Below, piece after piece: positions 52,779 to 61,455 of a stretch of DNA of 64,000 nt (position 1 is the first letter of the stretch; each line of letters opens with the position of its first letter). Source of the DNA: Treponema sp. UBA4873 (GTDB lineage: Bacteria; Spirochaetota; Spirochaetia; Treponematales; Treponemataceae). The stretch spans positions 1-64,000 of the forward strand of contig DHDP01000020.1 in assembly GCA_002399405.1 (NCBI GenBank). The letters are read 5' to 3'. The notes below the pieces were generated by a model. That model made no database searches. It had not been told where the DNA came from and was given only the letters and a program-made list of their open reading frames with translations. The position numbers and the translations under genes are program-made.

Positions 52779-53258
52779 ATGTCAAACACAGCAATTATTT
52801 ATTATTCCCTTCAGGGAAATACGGACTATATTGCAAAACTGCTTGCCCGCAAAATCAATGCGGACCTTATACGGCTTGAAACTGTCAAAGAATATCCGAA
52901 GGAAGGTTTCCTGAAATTTCTGACTGGAGGACGCGACGCAATGTTAGATATACGCCCGGCGCTGAAGAACACTCTTCCGGACATCAGTCAGTACTCTACA
53001 ATAATAATAGGCACTCCCGTATGGGCCGGAAAACAGTGCGCTCCGATAAATACGTTCCTGTACGACGTAAAAATAAGCGGAAAACGAATAGCCCTTTTCG
53101 CCTGCTGCGGAGGCGGGCCGACTGAAAAATGCTTTGAGGAAATGAAGTCCCGGCTCGCCGGAAATACAATCGTCACATGCGACACTTTTATTAATCCTGC
53201 AAAGAATCAGGGAGATACGGTTACGCGCAAAGTCGATATGATTGCGTCAAAAATATAA
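52779..53258 (+). CDS. flavodoxin family protein
   Basis: 159 residues. The FMN phosphate loop is YYSLQGNTDYIAK (residues 8-20), followed by YSTIIIGTPVWAGKQCAPINTFL and an ALFACCGGG loop typical of flavodoxin_4-type NAD(P)H-quinone or general flavoproteins. It carries electrons using FMN. A role in reactivating methionine synthase is possible but untested. It is a single gene that ends 3 nt before the convergent radical SAM gene. Confidence 0.82.
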   Translation: MSNTAIIYYSLQGNTDYIAKLLARKINADLIRLETVKEYPKEGFLKFLTGGRDAMLDIRPALKNTLPDISQYSTIIIGTPVWAGKQCAPINTFLYDVKISGKRIALFACCGGGPTEKCFEEMKSRLAGNTIVTCDTFINPAKNQGDTVTRKVDMIASKI

Positions 53259-53261
53259 GAG

Positions 53262-54113
53262 TCAGCAGTTCCCCGGAAACACATTCGCAAGATACCGGCG
53301 CGCGATGTCGACGAGTCCGTATACGGCATCGACGGGCGTCGGCTGCAAGTCGGACATATGATACATCGGAAAAAAACGCGTGATGTGAAGCGGTATGTTT
53401 CCGTCGACCGACGCGACCCATTGTGCCAGCAGACGCATTTCGTCGCCGCTGTCGTTCCATCCGGGAACGATGAGCGTCGTGAGTTCGACGTGGCAGCGAT
53501 TCGCACAGATTTTAACAGCATCCTTTACCGTCTCCAGATCGCCGCCGAGATACCGGTACCACTCTTCCGTAAATCCCTTCAGGTCGATGTTCATTGCGTC
53601 GGTGTACGGAAGAACTTCCTCAAGAACAGGAATACTCACGCTGCCGTTCGTCACGACGACGTTCTTCATACCGTATTCACGCACAATCTTCGCCGTATCG
53701 CGCACATACTCCCAGCACACGAGCGGTTCGTTGTACGTATACGCCACGCCGATGTTGCCGCGTGAAACGAGCGACTGCGCCCGTTCGGCAAGTTCCCCGG
53801 GCGGCATATATTCAGTCCGTATCTCCGCGCCGGTCTGCGAAATCTCCGCATTCTGGCAGAACGGGCAGTGAAGGTTGCAGCCGTAACTTCCGGCGGAAAG
53901 AATCAAGCTTCCCGGATAAAACATTTTGAGGGGTTTCTTTTCTATAGGATCGAGCGCAAGTACGGTAAGCTGTCCGTAATTGAGCGGCACTATTTTTCCG
54001 CCGTGGTTGTAACGTGCGCGGCACTGTCCCGTCTGCTCCGCACCGAGTCTGCAGTGATGAAAGCACGTACTGCAGATTACTGCGCCCGGTTCAGCATGTG
54101 TTTTTTCTTCCAT
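53262..54113 (-). CDS. amrS: AmmeMemoRadiSam system radical SAM enzyme
   Basis: 283 residues. The N-terminal cysteines (C14, C17, C21, C31) resemble the extra cluster-binding knuckle of this family. The radical SAM motif is Cx3Cx2C at C79, C83 and C86 (GCNLHCPFCQN). Later stretches VAYTYNEPLVCWEYV and MNIDLKGFTEEWYR are also found in pyruvate-formate-lyase-activase-like proteins. No glycyl radical partner gene is adjacent. The companion AmrA/AmrB protein is encoded 1.2 kb upstream, with two genes in between. Substrate unknown. Confidence 0.88.
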   Translation of the reverse strand: MEEKTHAEPGAVICSTCFHHCRLGAEQTGQCRARYNHGGKIVPLNYGQLTVLALDPIEKKPLKMFYPGSLILSAGSYGCNLHCPFCQNAEISQTGAEIRTEYMPPGELAERAQSLVSRGNIGVAYTYNEPLVCWEYVRDTAKIVREYGMKNVVVTNGSVSIPVLEEVLPYTDAMNIDLKGFTEEWYRYLGGDLETVKDAVKICANRCHVELTTLIVPGWNDSGDEMRLLAQWVASVDGNIPLHITRFFPMYHMSDLQPTPVDAVYGLVDIARRYLANVFPGNC

Positions 54114-54125
54114 AAAAGTCGCAGG

Positions 54126-54287
54126 TCACTTTTCTTCAGGATCTGTTATTTTCGCATCTTTGAGATTGTACAGCGCATCATCGCTCGTCTTCTGTTTCTT
54201 TTCCTGATGCTCTTTGATTGCTGCGGCGGAAAGTAAACCGCCGAGCGCTGCAAGCACGCCCATAATAAAACCTTTCCCGAAATTCAT
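54126..54287 (-). CDS. 53-residue membrane-anchored small protein
   Basis: Not previously called by length. GAGGAGGT, a near-perfect Shine-Dalgarno, lies 6 nt before ATG 54287. The product begins MNFGKGFIMGVLAALGGLLS, has one hydrophobic helix (about 6-24), then a charged, hydrophilic tail ending in TDPEEK. It looks like a small inner-membrane protein with the tail in the cytoplasm. It lies 12 bp before amrS and after the methyltransferase terminator, so it is probably co-expressed with amrS. Confidence 0.65.
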   Translation of the reverse strand: MNFGKGFIMGVLAALGGLLSAAAIKEHQEKKQKTSDDALYNLKDAKITDPEEK

Positions 54288-54303
54288 TAATATACCTCCT
54301 CAA

Positions 54304-54331
54304 TAAAAAGTCAACAAAGCTCCGCTTTGTT
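54304..54331 (-). terminator. terminator after the DNA methyltransferase gene
   Basis: Stem AACAAAGC-(3 nt)-GCTTTGTT (54313-54320 with 54324-54331), followed on the minus strand by GACTTTTT. It falls between the methyltransferase and the small protein/amrS pair. Since no clear promoter lies downstream of it, those two genes must rely on read-through or a promoter not recognised here. Confidence 0.55.
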
Positions 54332-54373
54332 TTCAATGCGGGACATTCATGGCTGCGGCTCTACTGCCCGCAA

Positions 54374-55321
54374 TCATTCATTCTCCTGCTCACGGCCTGT
54401 GTTCCGTTCCCAGAACACCCCGCCCGTGTATCCCTGGACTGCTTTGTCGCGGTCCGCGCGCGCAAGGCGTTTTTCCGCAAGCAGACAGTATTCCGTATTC
54501 ACTTCAATGCCGCAGTACGTTCTGCCGAGTTTTTTTGCAGTAACAGAAGTCGTACCGGAACCGAGGAACGGATCGAACACGAGGGCGCCCGGTCTGGAAC
54601 TCGCAAGGATAAGCTTCGCAATAAGTTTTTCCGGTTTCTGAGTCGGATGGTCCGTATTCTCGCTCATCGACCAGTACGGCACCGTAATGTCGTCCCAGAA
54701 ATTCGAAGCGCCGGTAAGGCGGAATTTCCCGTCGCCCGTTTCCTCCCAGTCCTTCGGCTTTCCGTTCTCCCTGTACGGAGCAACGACGCGGCGCTTCTGT
54801 TTTACGGCGTCTGCATTAAAATAATAATCGGAACCTGCGGTGGCGAACCATATGTCCTCGCAGCAGTTTTTCCAGTTTGAAACGGCGCCGCGCCCCTTCT
54901 CCCGCTGCCACGTAATGCGGTTTCTCACAGTTAGATAATTACCGACCACCACGTAGAGCGCCGCGGTGCATTTCCAGTCGCCGCAGATGTACAGGCTCGC
55001 ATCTTTCTTAAGCAGCCGGACGGCACGGGGAAACCACGATTCAAGATATGCCTTATACGCATCGTCGCCGCGCGCGGCAAATTTATTTCCGCCGAAATTT
55101 TTAGTCAGGTTGTACGGCGGATCGATTATCATAAGATCGACGCTTTCCTGCGGAAAAAAATCTATCATCGAGAACAAATCGCCGTTGTATGTCCTGTTGA
55201 TAATTTCTTCCGGCAGAAGCGCATCCGTTGCAGTGCAGAGACGCGGAGCATACAACGCACGGTCTTCGTCGGTAAGCACCGTCGTATGATTTCTCGGCGA
55301 ACGTATTTTTTCCATCAGCAA
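54374..55321 (-). CDS. DNA adenine-N6 methyltransferase, beta class, orphan
   Basis: 315 residues. The catalytic DPPY motif (MIIDPPYNLTKNFGG, about residues 66-80) precedes the AdoMet-binding DPFLGSGTTSVTAKKLGR (about 253-270). This order defines beta-class methyltransferases. The target-recognition region between them contains NCCEDIWFAT and FWDDITVPYWSMSENTDHPTQKP. No restriction endonuclease gene is next to it, so it may be a regulatory methylase. Recognition site unknown. The ATG lies 8 nt after the amrAB stop; an ATG two codons later is equally plausible. Confidence 0.85.
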   Translation of the reverse strand: MLMEKIRSPRNHTTVLTDEDRALYAPRLCTATDALLPEEIINRTYNGDLFSMIDFFPQESVDLMIIDPPYNLTKNFGGNKFAARGDDAYKAYLESWFPRAVRLLKKDASLYICGDWKCTAALYVVVGNYLTVRNRITWQREKGRGAVSNWKNCCEDIWFATAGSDYYFNADAVKQKRRVVAPYRENGKPKDWEETGDGKFRLTGASNFWDDITVPYWSMSENTDHPTQKPEKLIAKLILASSRPGALVFDPFLGSGTTSVTAKKLGRTYCGIEVNTEYCLLAEKRLARADRDKAVQGYTGGVFWERNTGREQENE

Positions 55322-55329
55322 TAACGCCG

Positions 55330-56757
55330 TCAGTAATGACGCACGACCTCAAATCGTTCAAGTTCAGGGTTCTCGGAGCGGTCTATGCCGCCTTTTCTGC
55401 ATGCAATATCAAGCTGCTCGCCGACGGTGTTCACCGTCTCAAGATTCGGCAGCAGGAGTCCGCGGCGGTATCCTTTTGTGACGACGACGCCGTATTTTTT
55501 CACGTCAAGTTCCGCGGGCGAACTGATTTTTTCCGTCGGACCGAGAACGTCGACGCTGTACACAAGCGAGTCGAGCTCGTCCGGTTCGACTTCGGGAAAA
55601 CGCGGATCCTGCGTCGACGCGCTTACCGCGTTGTGAATTATTTCCTCCGCAACAGAACCGCACGCCGCGGAAATCGTTCCGATGCAGCCGCGCAGACTGC
55701 CGTCCTTCTTGAGCGAGACGAACGTGCCCGCCCGTTTGTTAAGCAGTTCCGGAGAAAGATGCCAGCCGTGAAAACCGTCGTCGTCGCAGATGACGCAGCC
55801 TCCGGCAACTTTGGGAACTTTTCTCGTGCGCACATATATTTCCACCGTCGCACGTGCAAGACCTGCGTACTCGTCTTCATTATGTTTGCGTTCAGCCATA
55901 TCCTTTTTCTCCGATAATTCGTACTGCTCAAGAAAATTACGCCCGTCGTCGCGGCCCTGCGGTTCGTACATGCAGATTCCGTAACCGACGCCGAACGGTC
56001 CTTCGTGCGACAGCATTTCGCTTTTCACCGCCGTGCGGTCGAGCGCGCCCGCCATGATGACGAAAGAACGATGACCGCATTCGGCCGCATTCTCGCAGAA
56101 ATCAGGATCGAACGAAAACAGTCCGCCGAATTTACCCGTACCCATTACATCCATTATCCGTTCGTCGTACACAGGTCCCTCTCGGCGGAATCCGTACGGG
56201 CCGTCCTTTTTGAGCACGTGGGACAAGTCGCCGCTTGCAACGAATACAACGCGTCTGCCTGTTTTTTCAACCGCGCGCTGTATACATTCGCCGAGCTCGT
56301 AATGTTTTTTATACGACTGCCCGGAAAGACCGATGCGCACAAGTTTATATTCGTTTTTAATAAACTGATTGATAAAATAGAGCGGCACCATCGTCGCGTG
56401 GTCGAGCTGCGGTTCCTTTTCGCCGTCGGTACCGGCTGCAAGCTGCACCGCTGAGGCTTCATTGCAGATTGCACTCACGAGATTTTCGTCGTATTCGGCA
56501 TGAAGCCGTACCCCTTCCGCTCCGAACTGACCGAAATTTCCGTCGGCCGACGCTCCCGGAGAAATATGAAAGTAATCGGAATACATCGTCGCATGAGGCG
56601 ACGTAATAATAATCGTTTCAGGTTTCAACTCCGCAATTTTCCGGGCAACTTTCCTATAGGCTGCAACAGTCGCGGAAATCCCGTTCTCTTCACCGCGCCC
56701 TACCTCCGGTACGATAAGCGGCGGATGCGGAACCATGAACGCACCTGTTATAGACAT
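55330..56757 (-). CDS. amrAB: fused AmrB (Memo) - AmrA (AMMECR1) protein
   Basis: 475 residues from ATG 56757, which has GTGGAGG 7 nt upstream. Residues 1-265 are a Memo-like domain (HPPLIVPEVGRG, ITSPHATMYSDYFHI, FVASGDLSHVLKKDGP) related to class III dioxygenases. Residues about 295-475 are AMMECR1 (GTFVSLKKDGSLRGCIGTI). The two are one protein here and usually lie next to amrS. Function in bacteria is unsolved. Confidence 0.9.
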   Translation of the reverse strand: MSITGAFMVPHPPLIVPEVGRGEENGISATVAAYRKVARKIAELKPETIIITSPHATMYSDYFHISPGASADGNFGQFGAEGVRLHAEYDENLVSAICNEASAVQLAAGTDGEKEPQLDHATMVPLYFINQFIKNEYKLVRIGLSGQSYKKHYELGECIQRAVEKTGRRVVFVASGDLSHVLKKDGPYGFRREGPVYDERIMDVMGTGKFGGLFSFDPDFCENAAECGHRSFVIMAGALDRTAVKSEMLSHEGPFGVGYGICMYEPQGRDDGRNFLEQYELSEKKDMAERKHNEDEYAGLARATVEIYVRTRKVPKVAGGCVICDDDGFHGWHLSPELLNKRAGTFVSLKKDGSLRGCIGTISAACGSVAEEIIHNAVSASTQDPRFPEVEPDELDSLVYSVDVLGPTEKISSPAELDVKKYGVVVTKGYRRGLLLPNLETVNTVGEQLDIACRKGGIDRSENPELERFEVVRHY

Positions 56758-56780
56758 TTCACGCCTCCACAAAATAATTA

Positions 56781-57662
56781 TTATTTTGACTTATGCTTTT
56801 TCATTGCAAGCTCAGCCTTTCGTTCCGCGATACTGTCCATTATATGCTGTTTTACAAGACCGAGCGACTTCATGTAGCTGATACTGGTCAGCCGGGGAAA
56901 ACGTATGACGAGGCGTTCTTCATTCGGATGATGCGCATTGAAAAAATCAATTTTCTGAAGCAGCCCGTTGCTGAATTTTTCCTTTTCGACTGAGGCCCGC
57001 TCTTTTACGGACGCAAACATCTCCGTCATGCTGGCACCCCGGAACCACGACTCGCCGGAATACAATTCCGAAAGCGCCTCTCCGAATTCCTTAAGTTTCG
57101 CCATCGTCGTACTGAAATCGACAAGTCCGTGGACAGTCGCAATGTTGTCGATGATGAAAACGACGCCAAATCCCGCCGCAAGATAGACGGTGCTCGTATC
57201 GTTCAGCTTAAGAACGAAACGATCGACAACAGGCTGAACGAAATGGACGGAAATTATTCCCATGACACCGAACAGTACAGAATTCAGCAGACAGATGCGC
57301 CCTTTTATATTGAATTTATGATCCGAATAATCCCACCATTTCATTTTGAACATTTTTTCCATTTCCCAGCTCGCAAAATATTCAACGGCTGAGCAGAGCA
57401 CCATCGCGCTTACAAACAATGTTATCCACGACGATTTCACTTCATGGGGGAGCAGCATTATAATCAGACCGCCGTATCCGTAAATGGGACAGACGGGCCC
57501 GTGAAGAAATCCTCTGTTTACGAATTTATGTTCGTAAAAAATGCCTACATACAATACTTCACAGCACCAGCCGATAAAGCTGTATAAAAGAAAAATGAGA
57601 AAAAGACGGCTGAGCGGTACAATTTCAATTGAAGAACCGGCATTTGCAAAAAAATCCATCAT
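56781..57662 (-). CDS. putative ABC-transporter type IV / CmpB-like membrane protein
   Basis: 293 residues, PF06541-like (CmpB). Hydrophobic segments begin SRLFLIFLLYSFIGWCCEVLYV, followed by the diagnostic NRGFLHGPVCPIYGYGG and the CSAVEYFASWEMEKMF and WWDYSDHKFN segments. About five helices occupy residues 15-180; a basic cytoplasmic tail with SFGVKQ-like helices ends the protein. Function unknown. It lies 23 bp before amrAB and shares its transcript. The start, at either of two adjacent ATGs, is divergent from the cyclase gene. Confidence 0.8.
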   Translation of the reverse strand: MMDFFANAGSSIEIVPLSRLFLIFLLYSFIGWCCEVLYVGIFYEHKFVNRGFLHGPVCPIYGYGGLIIMLLPHEVKSSWITLFVSAMVLCSAVEYFASWEMEKMFKMKWWDYSDHKFNIKGRICLLNSVLFGVMGIISVHFVQPVVDRFVLKLNDTSTVYLAAGFGVVFIIDNIATVHGLVDFSTTMAKLKEFGEALSELYSGESWFRGASMTEMFASVKERASVEKEKFSNGLLQKIDFFNAHHPNEERLVIRFPRLTSISYMKSLGLVKQHIMDSIAERKAELAMKKHKSK

Positions 57663-57719
57663 ACTATAAATCTACTCCATTTTCAGGCGGTTTGCAACAA
57701 AAGATATTCTTTGCAAATA

Positions 57720-57748
57720 TTAAAAGAATTGAAAATATATGCTATACT
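57720..57748 (+). promoter_or_regulatory. Sigma-70 type promoter of the adenylate cyclase gene
   Basis: TTAAAA (57720-57725), 17-bp spacer, TATACT (57743-57748) in an extended TGC context, then 6 nt to ATG 57755. The upstream part of the reading frame therefore precedes the transcript start. Confidence 0.5.
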
Positions 57749-57754
57749 GTCGCC

Positions 57755-59083
57755 ATGCCGTACAGTATTGAATTTCAAATTTCAGGACTTGTCGTTATCG
57801 CGGTTTTATGTATCGTATTCTTCTCAAAACCCCGCTGGAAATCGCTGCAGAATTCGATTTTCAGGATCCTGCTTCCGTTTACTTTCTTTGAACTTCTTAT
57901 GGATATTATCAGCGTCATTACGGTCGCAGAGCGGGATCATATTCCCGGATGGGTGAACGATTTATTCGCCAAAGGATATATCATCACCATGTTCGTATGG
58001 ATTACCGGAGTGGTCATATATATTTTTTCCAATTTCGTCTATGCGGATATTCCTGAACGAAGACTCAAACTGATAAAAGCCGCGTGCCTCTTTGTCATTA
58101 TTCCCGCAGCGGCAGGATGCGTACTAACAATTTTTACACCGCTTAAATATGCAAACTACGGGAGAGAAATCTATTCATACGGCATTCCGTCGATAGGCAC
58201 GTATATTTTTTCGGTTTACTGCGTCGTCGTTTCAATCGTCGGCTGGCTTATGAATTTCCGGCACCTTTCGTTCAAACGCAAAATTCCGATGTTCGCGTTC
58301 ACCATCATGGAAGGAAGCGTCGCCCTGCTTCAGATGTATTCCAAAAATCTGCTTGTGATAGGATTCGGTACCGCAGTCTGCATTCTCATCATGTATATGA
58401 CGATGGAAAATCCCGACATGGACATGATTGCAAAACTCAACGAAGCGAACAGGCAGGTGAACAACCTGCTGCTTAATATTCTTCCCGCGTCAATCGTCGC
58501 TGAACTTAAAGAAAGACCGAGCACGTTCACCGAAAAATACGACGATGTCACCGTTGCGTTCATGGATATTGTCGATTTCACAAAAATGTCGTCGGTTGTC
58601 GGATCCGAAAAACTTGTTAATATTCTCAACTCGCTGTTTTCGGAGTTCGATATGCTTCTCGACAAGTACAAAATCGAAAAAATAAAAACTATAGGCGACG
58701 CATACATGATTGCATCGGGTCTGCCCGAGCGGTACGAGAACAACTGCGAGGAAATGCTTAAGTTCCTTATTCAGGCACAGCGTACCATAACCGATTTCAA
58801 CGGGCGTCACAACACGACGCTCAGGATGCGCATCGGAGTGAACTGCGGATCCGTCGTAGCGGGAATTATCGGGAAGAAAAAATTTATTTATGATCTGTGG
58901 GGCAGCACGGTAAATTTCGCGTCCCGTATGGAAAGTTTCGGCGTTCCCGGCCGCATTCAGGTATCGCAGGATGTATATGACCGTATGAACGGCAGGTATA
59001 AATTCGAACGCCGCGAACCGATTGAAATCAAGGGGTTCGGCGTCTGCCTCTGCTATCTGCTCGAGCCGGGCAGGAAAGTATAA
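57755..59083 (+). CDS. membrane class III adenylate cyclase
   Basis: 442 residues from ATG 57755. About six membrane helices occupy residues 5-210, followed by a linker helix (NEANRQVNNLLLNILPASI) and a class III cyclase domain (about 245-440). Metal aspartates lie in FMDIVDFTK and GDAYM. The adenine-selecting Lys is in EKIKTIGD and the Asp in YDLWGSTVNFASR, whose Asn and Arg stabilise the transition state, so ATP is the likely substrate. The signal it senses through the membrane part is unknown. It heads an operon with a radical SAM protein and YesMN. Confidence 0.9.
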   Translation: MPYSIEFQISGLVVIAVLCIVFFSKPRWKSLQNSIFRILLPFTFFELLMDIISVITVAERDHIPGWVNDLFAKGYIITMFVWITGVVIYIFSNFVYADIPERRLKLIKAACLFVIIPAAAGCVLTIFTPLKYANYGREIYSYGIPSIGTYIFSVYCVVVSIVGWLMNFRHLSFKRKIPMFAFTIMEGSVALLQMYSKNLLVIGFGTAVCILIMYMTMENPDMDMIAKLNEANRQVNNLLLNILPASIVAELKERPSTFTEKYDDVTVAFMDIVDFTKMSSVVGSEKLVNILNSLFSEFDMLLDKYKIEKIKTIGDAYMIASGLPERYENNCEEMLKFLIQAQRTITDFNGRHNTTLRMRIGVNCGSVVAGIIGKKKFIYDLWGSTVNFASRMESFGVPGRIQVSQDVYDRMNGRYKFERREPIEIKGFGVCLCYLLEPGRKV

Positions 59084-59126
59084 AAAACTGCTTGAAAATC
59101 AGCCTTCAATTGCGCACAATAATGAT

Positions 59127-61439
59127 ATGCCGTTCCGTGTCCTTATTATGCGCCTGTCGCAGTTCCGTGATGTTGTAAAGTCGACCTCTCATCAGTTTCT
59201 CTACGGCGAATGTGCCCGCGTGCTCGACGACGACTGCATAGATTTTGCATTTCTCCCGCCGGAAAACGCCCGGCGCCGCCGCGACGTACTCACCGGGATG
59301 CGCTCGCATATGCCGGCCTCCGAGTTCGACCTGATTCTTGTCTCGAACAGCTATGCCGTCGAACTTATTAACCTGCCGTACATGCTGAAAGCCGCCGGCA
59401 TTCCGTACAGTTCCGACGAACGGCGTGCAAGCAACACAAAACCGCTCATCATCATGGGCGGTTCGAACGCACTGTCGAGCCAGGGCATTCTGTTCAGCGA
59501 AGACAACGCGCTCGCGGACGCGGTCTACTTCGGAGAAGGTGAACGGAACGTCACAGAGATAGTCCGGACACTCTCGCAGGCAGCCGCCTGCAAACGACGT
59601 GAAACGCTCGCGGGCTTACAGGATACAATCACGGGGCTCAGGGTTTTCGGCACGGCTGAGAAAATTATTAAGAAGGCGGTGTTTTCAGGAACAAACGTCG
59701 AGATGCTCGCGAACGCGGAACAGGCGCTGTTCGATTCGACTGAGGCGGGGACGGTCCGCCTTATGATTTCATACGACTGCCCGTCGTTCTGTTCGTTCTG
59801 TTTCGAAGGATGGGAACGCAAGCCGTACCGGGAAGTGCCGTTCGAGGAACTCGTAAAAGCCGCGAAACATCTGAAACGCGAAACGGGCGCGGATACGCTC
59901 GAAATTACAGCGTTCAATTTCAACACGCACACCGACATACCGAAAATCATCACCGGAATGAACAGAATTTTTGCGCAGGTAAACTTCATGAGCCAGCGCG
60001 CCGACATACTCGCGTCGAACAACGCGCTTGCGTCATATGAAATCGCTGCCGGCAAGCGGCAGTATACGCTAGGGGCGGAAGGCATCAGCGAACGCATTCG
60101 CTCGTACTTCAACAAAAACCTCGACGAAGCGACGCTTCTCAGGTCAATGACTCAGCTTATGACGCAGAACGCCGTAAAGGAAATAAAACTTTTCTACATA
60201 CTGGCGGGGATCGAAGCGGACGACGACTTTGCGGATTTCAGTCGTTTTCTCACGAAAGTCGCCGATCTGAAAACGCAGTATGGTTCTCCCGCGCGCATTC
60301 TCTGCTCATTCGGGTTGCTCGTGCGCATGCCGTTCACTCCGCTTCAGTACGAAAAATTATTATTAACAAAAGGAGAATGGCAGCCCGTCGTCGAAAAAAC
60401 CAGGCAGGCGGTCGAAGGCGCCGGTTACGAGTTCCGCCTTACGTACCCGTACGAAGAATATTTTCTTTCGCAGGCGCTCGTGCTTACGAATCAGTATGCC
60501 GCACCTGCGCTCGTCGATTTCGCTGAACGGAATATTGTGTACGACGAGTCGCTTCCCGCAGGCGCATGGGAATTGTTCACGAGCCGTTTTCCCGTAACGC
60601 AGGAACTCACCGCGGAAAAGACGCCCGGATATCGTTTCGCATACGGCGGAGTCGACACTCGTACGTCCGCAGAATTTCTGTATGCGCGTTTTCTCGAAGC
60701 GAGGGCCGGAAGAGAGATGAAGTCGTGCATGGGCGGTGAATGCCGCGGATGCGGCAGCTGTACGGACGAGCAGCGGAAATTTCTTCTTAACCATGTAATC
60801 AACATGCCGACTGCCGCGGACAAAGCAGAGGTTGCGGCTCTCCTGCTCGAGAAGCAGCGTGCGAAGCCTGTATACGTTAAATTCAGCATACCTGAAGACA
60901 TGTCTCACACCCGTACCGAAACGCGCGCCGCGTTCGTCATGCGTACGCTTATGGATGCGGCCGAAAGCGCGGGACTGGAGGCGGTGTCTTCAATAATGAC
61001 TGTAAAAGACGTGCTGTTCGACGGCGACGGATTCAAAGGGAAAATTCCGCACTGGTACGGCGACACGGTGTACGCGGTCTATCCGTTTGCAAACGATGCG
61101 CGGGCGGAACTTTTACGTGCGCTCGAAAAATCAGGCCGTACGGCAAGCGACACGGAAAACATGCCGGAAGAGTTCAAAATCACGCTGGAAAACGAAAGCC
61201 GGACGGAACCGAAGGAGCTTGAAAAAACCGCACAGGGACTGCTCGACTCGATGCATCTTCCGTACATTCTTTCGCGGAAGGACGGATGTACGAATCTCAC
61301 AATCGTACCGAAGGCGCTCAAAAAACATATTGTCGGCAGCTGTCTCGTCCGCGGCGGAAAAATCGTCATGACGTGTACGTCGAAAGCCGACTTCAGCGCA
61401 ATAATAAAGGAACGTTTCACCGCACATATACAATTTTAA
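59127..61439 (+). CDS. large B12-type radical SAM protein with extra Cys cluster
   Basis: 770 residues from ATG 59127. N-terminal Rossmann-type domain (about 1-175; LIIMGGSNALSSQG, YFGEGERN), then a radical SAM cluster at C218, C222 and C225 (YDCPSFCSFCFEGWE). A second cysteine group, KSCMGGECRGCGSC, lies near residue 565. The C-terminal ~190 residues (VKFSIPEDMSHTRTETRA onward) faintly resemble DUF2344, a domain linked to radical SAM proteins. Substrate unknown. Start 44 nt after the cyclase; no Shine-Dalgarno, and an ATG seven codons later is an alternative. Confidence 0.8.
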   Translation: MPFRVLIMRLSQFRDVVKSTSHQFLYGECARVLDDDCIDFAFLPPENARRRRDVLTGMRSHMPASEFDLILVSNSYAVELINLPYMLKAAGIPYSSDERRASNTKPLIIMGGSNALSSQGILFSEDNALADAVYFGEGERNVTEIVRTLSQAAACKRRETLAGLQDTITGLRVFGTAEKIIKKAVFSGTNVEMLANAEQALFDSTEAGTVRLMISYDCPSFCSFCFEGWERKPYREVPFEELVKAAKHLKRETGADTLEITAFNFNTHTDIPKIITGMNRIFAQVNFMSQRADILASNNALASYEIAAGKRQYTLGAEGISERIRSYFNKNLDEATLLRSMTQLMTQNAVKEIKLFYILAGIEADDDFADFSRFLTKVADLKTQYGSPARILCSFGLLVRMPFTPLQYEKLLLTKGEWQPVVEKTRQAVEGAGYEFRLTYPYEEYFLSQALVLTNQYAAPALVDFAERNIVYDESLPAGAWELFTSRFPVTQELTAEKTPGYRFAYGGVDTRTSAEFLYARFLEARAGREMKSCMGGECRGCGSCTDEQRKFLLNHVINMPTAADKAEVAALLLEKQRAKPVYVKFSIPEDMSHTRTETRAAFVMRTLMDAAESAGLEAVSSIMTVKDVLFDGDGFKGKIPHWYGDTVYAVYPFANDARAELLRALEKSGRTASDTENMPEEFKITLENESRTEPKELEKTAQGLLDSMHLPYILSRKDGCTNLTIVPKALKKHIVGSCLVRGGKIVMTCTSKADFSAIIKERFTAHIQF

Positions 61440-61455
61440 CAAGAGACGGCGGCAC

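Noticed and set aside
54374..55321. Restriction-modification system around the adenine methyltransferase
   Set aside because: No endonuclease-like gene is adjacent; the flanking genes belong to the AmmeMemoRadiSam set, so it is treated as an orphan methylase.
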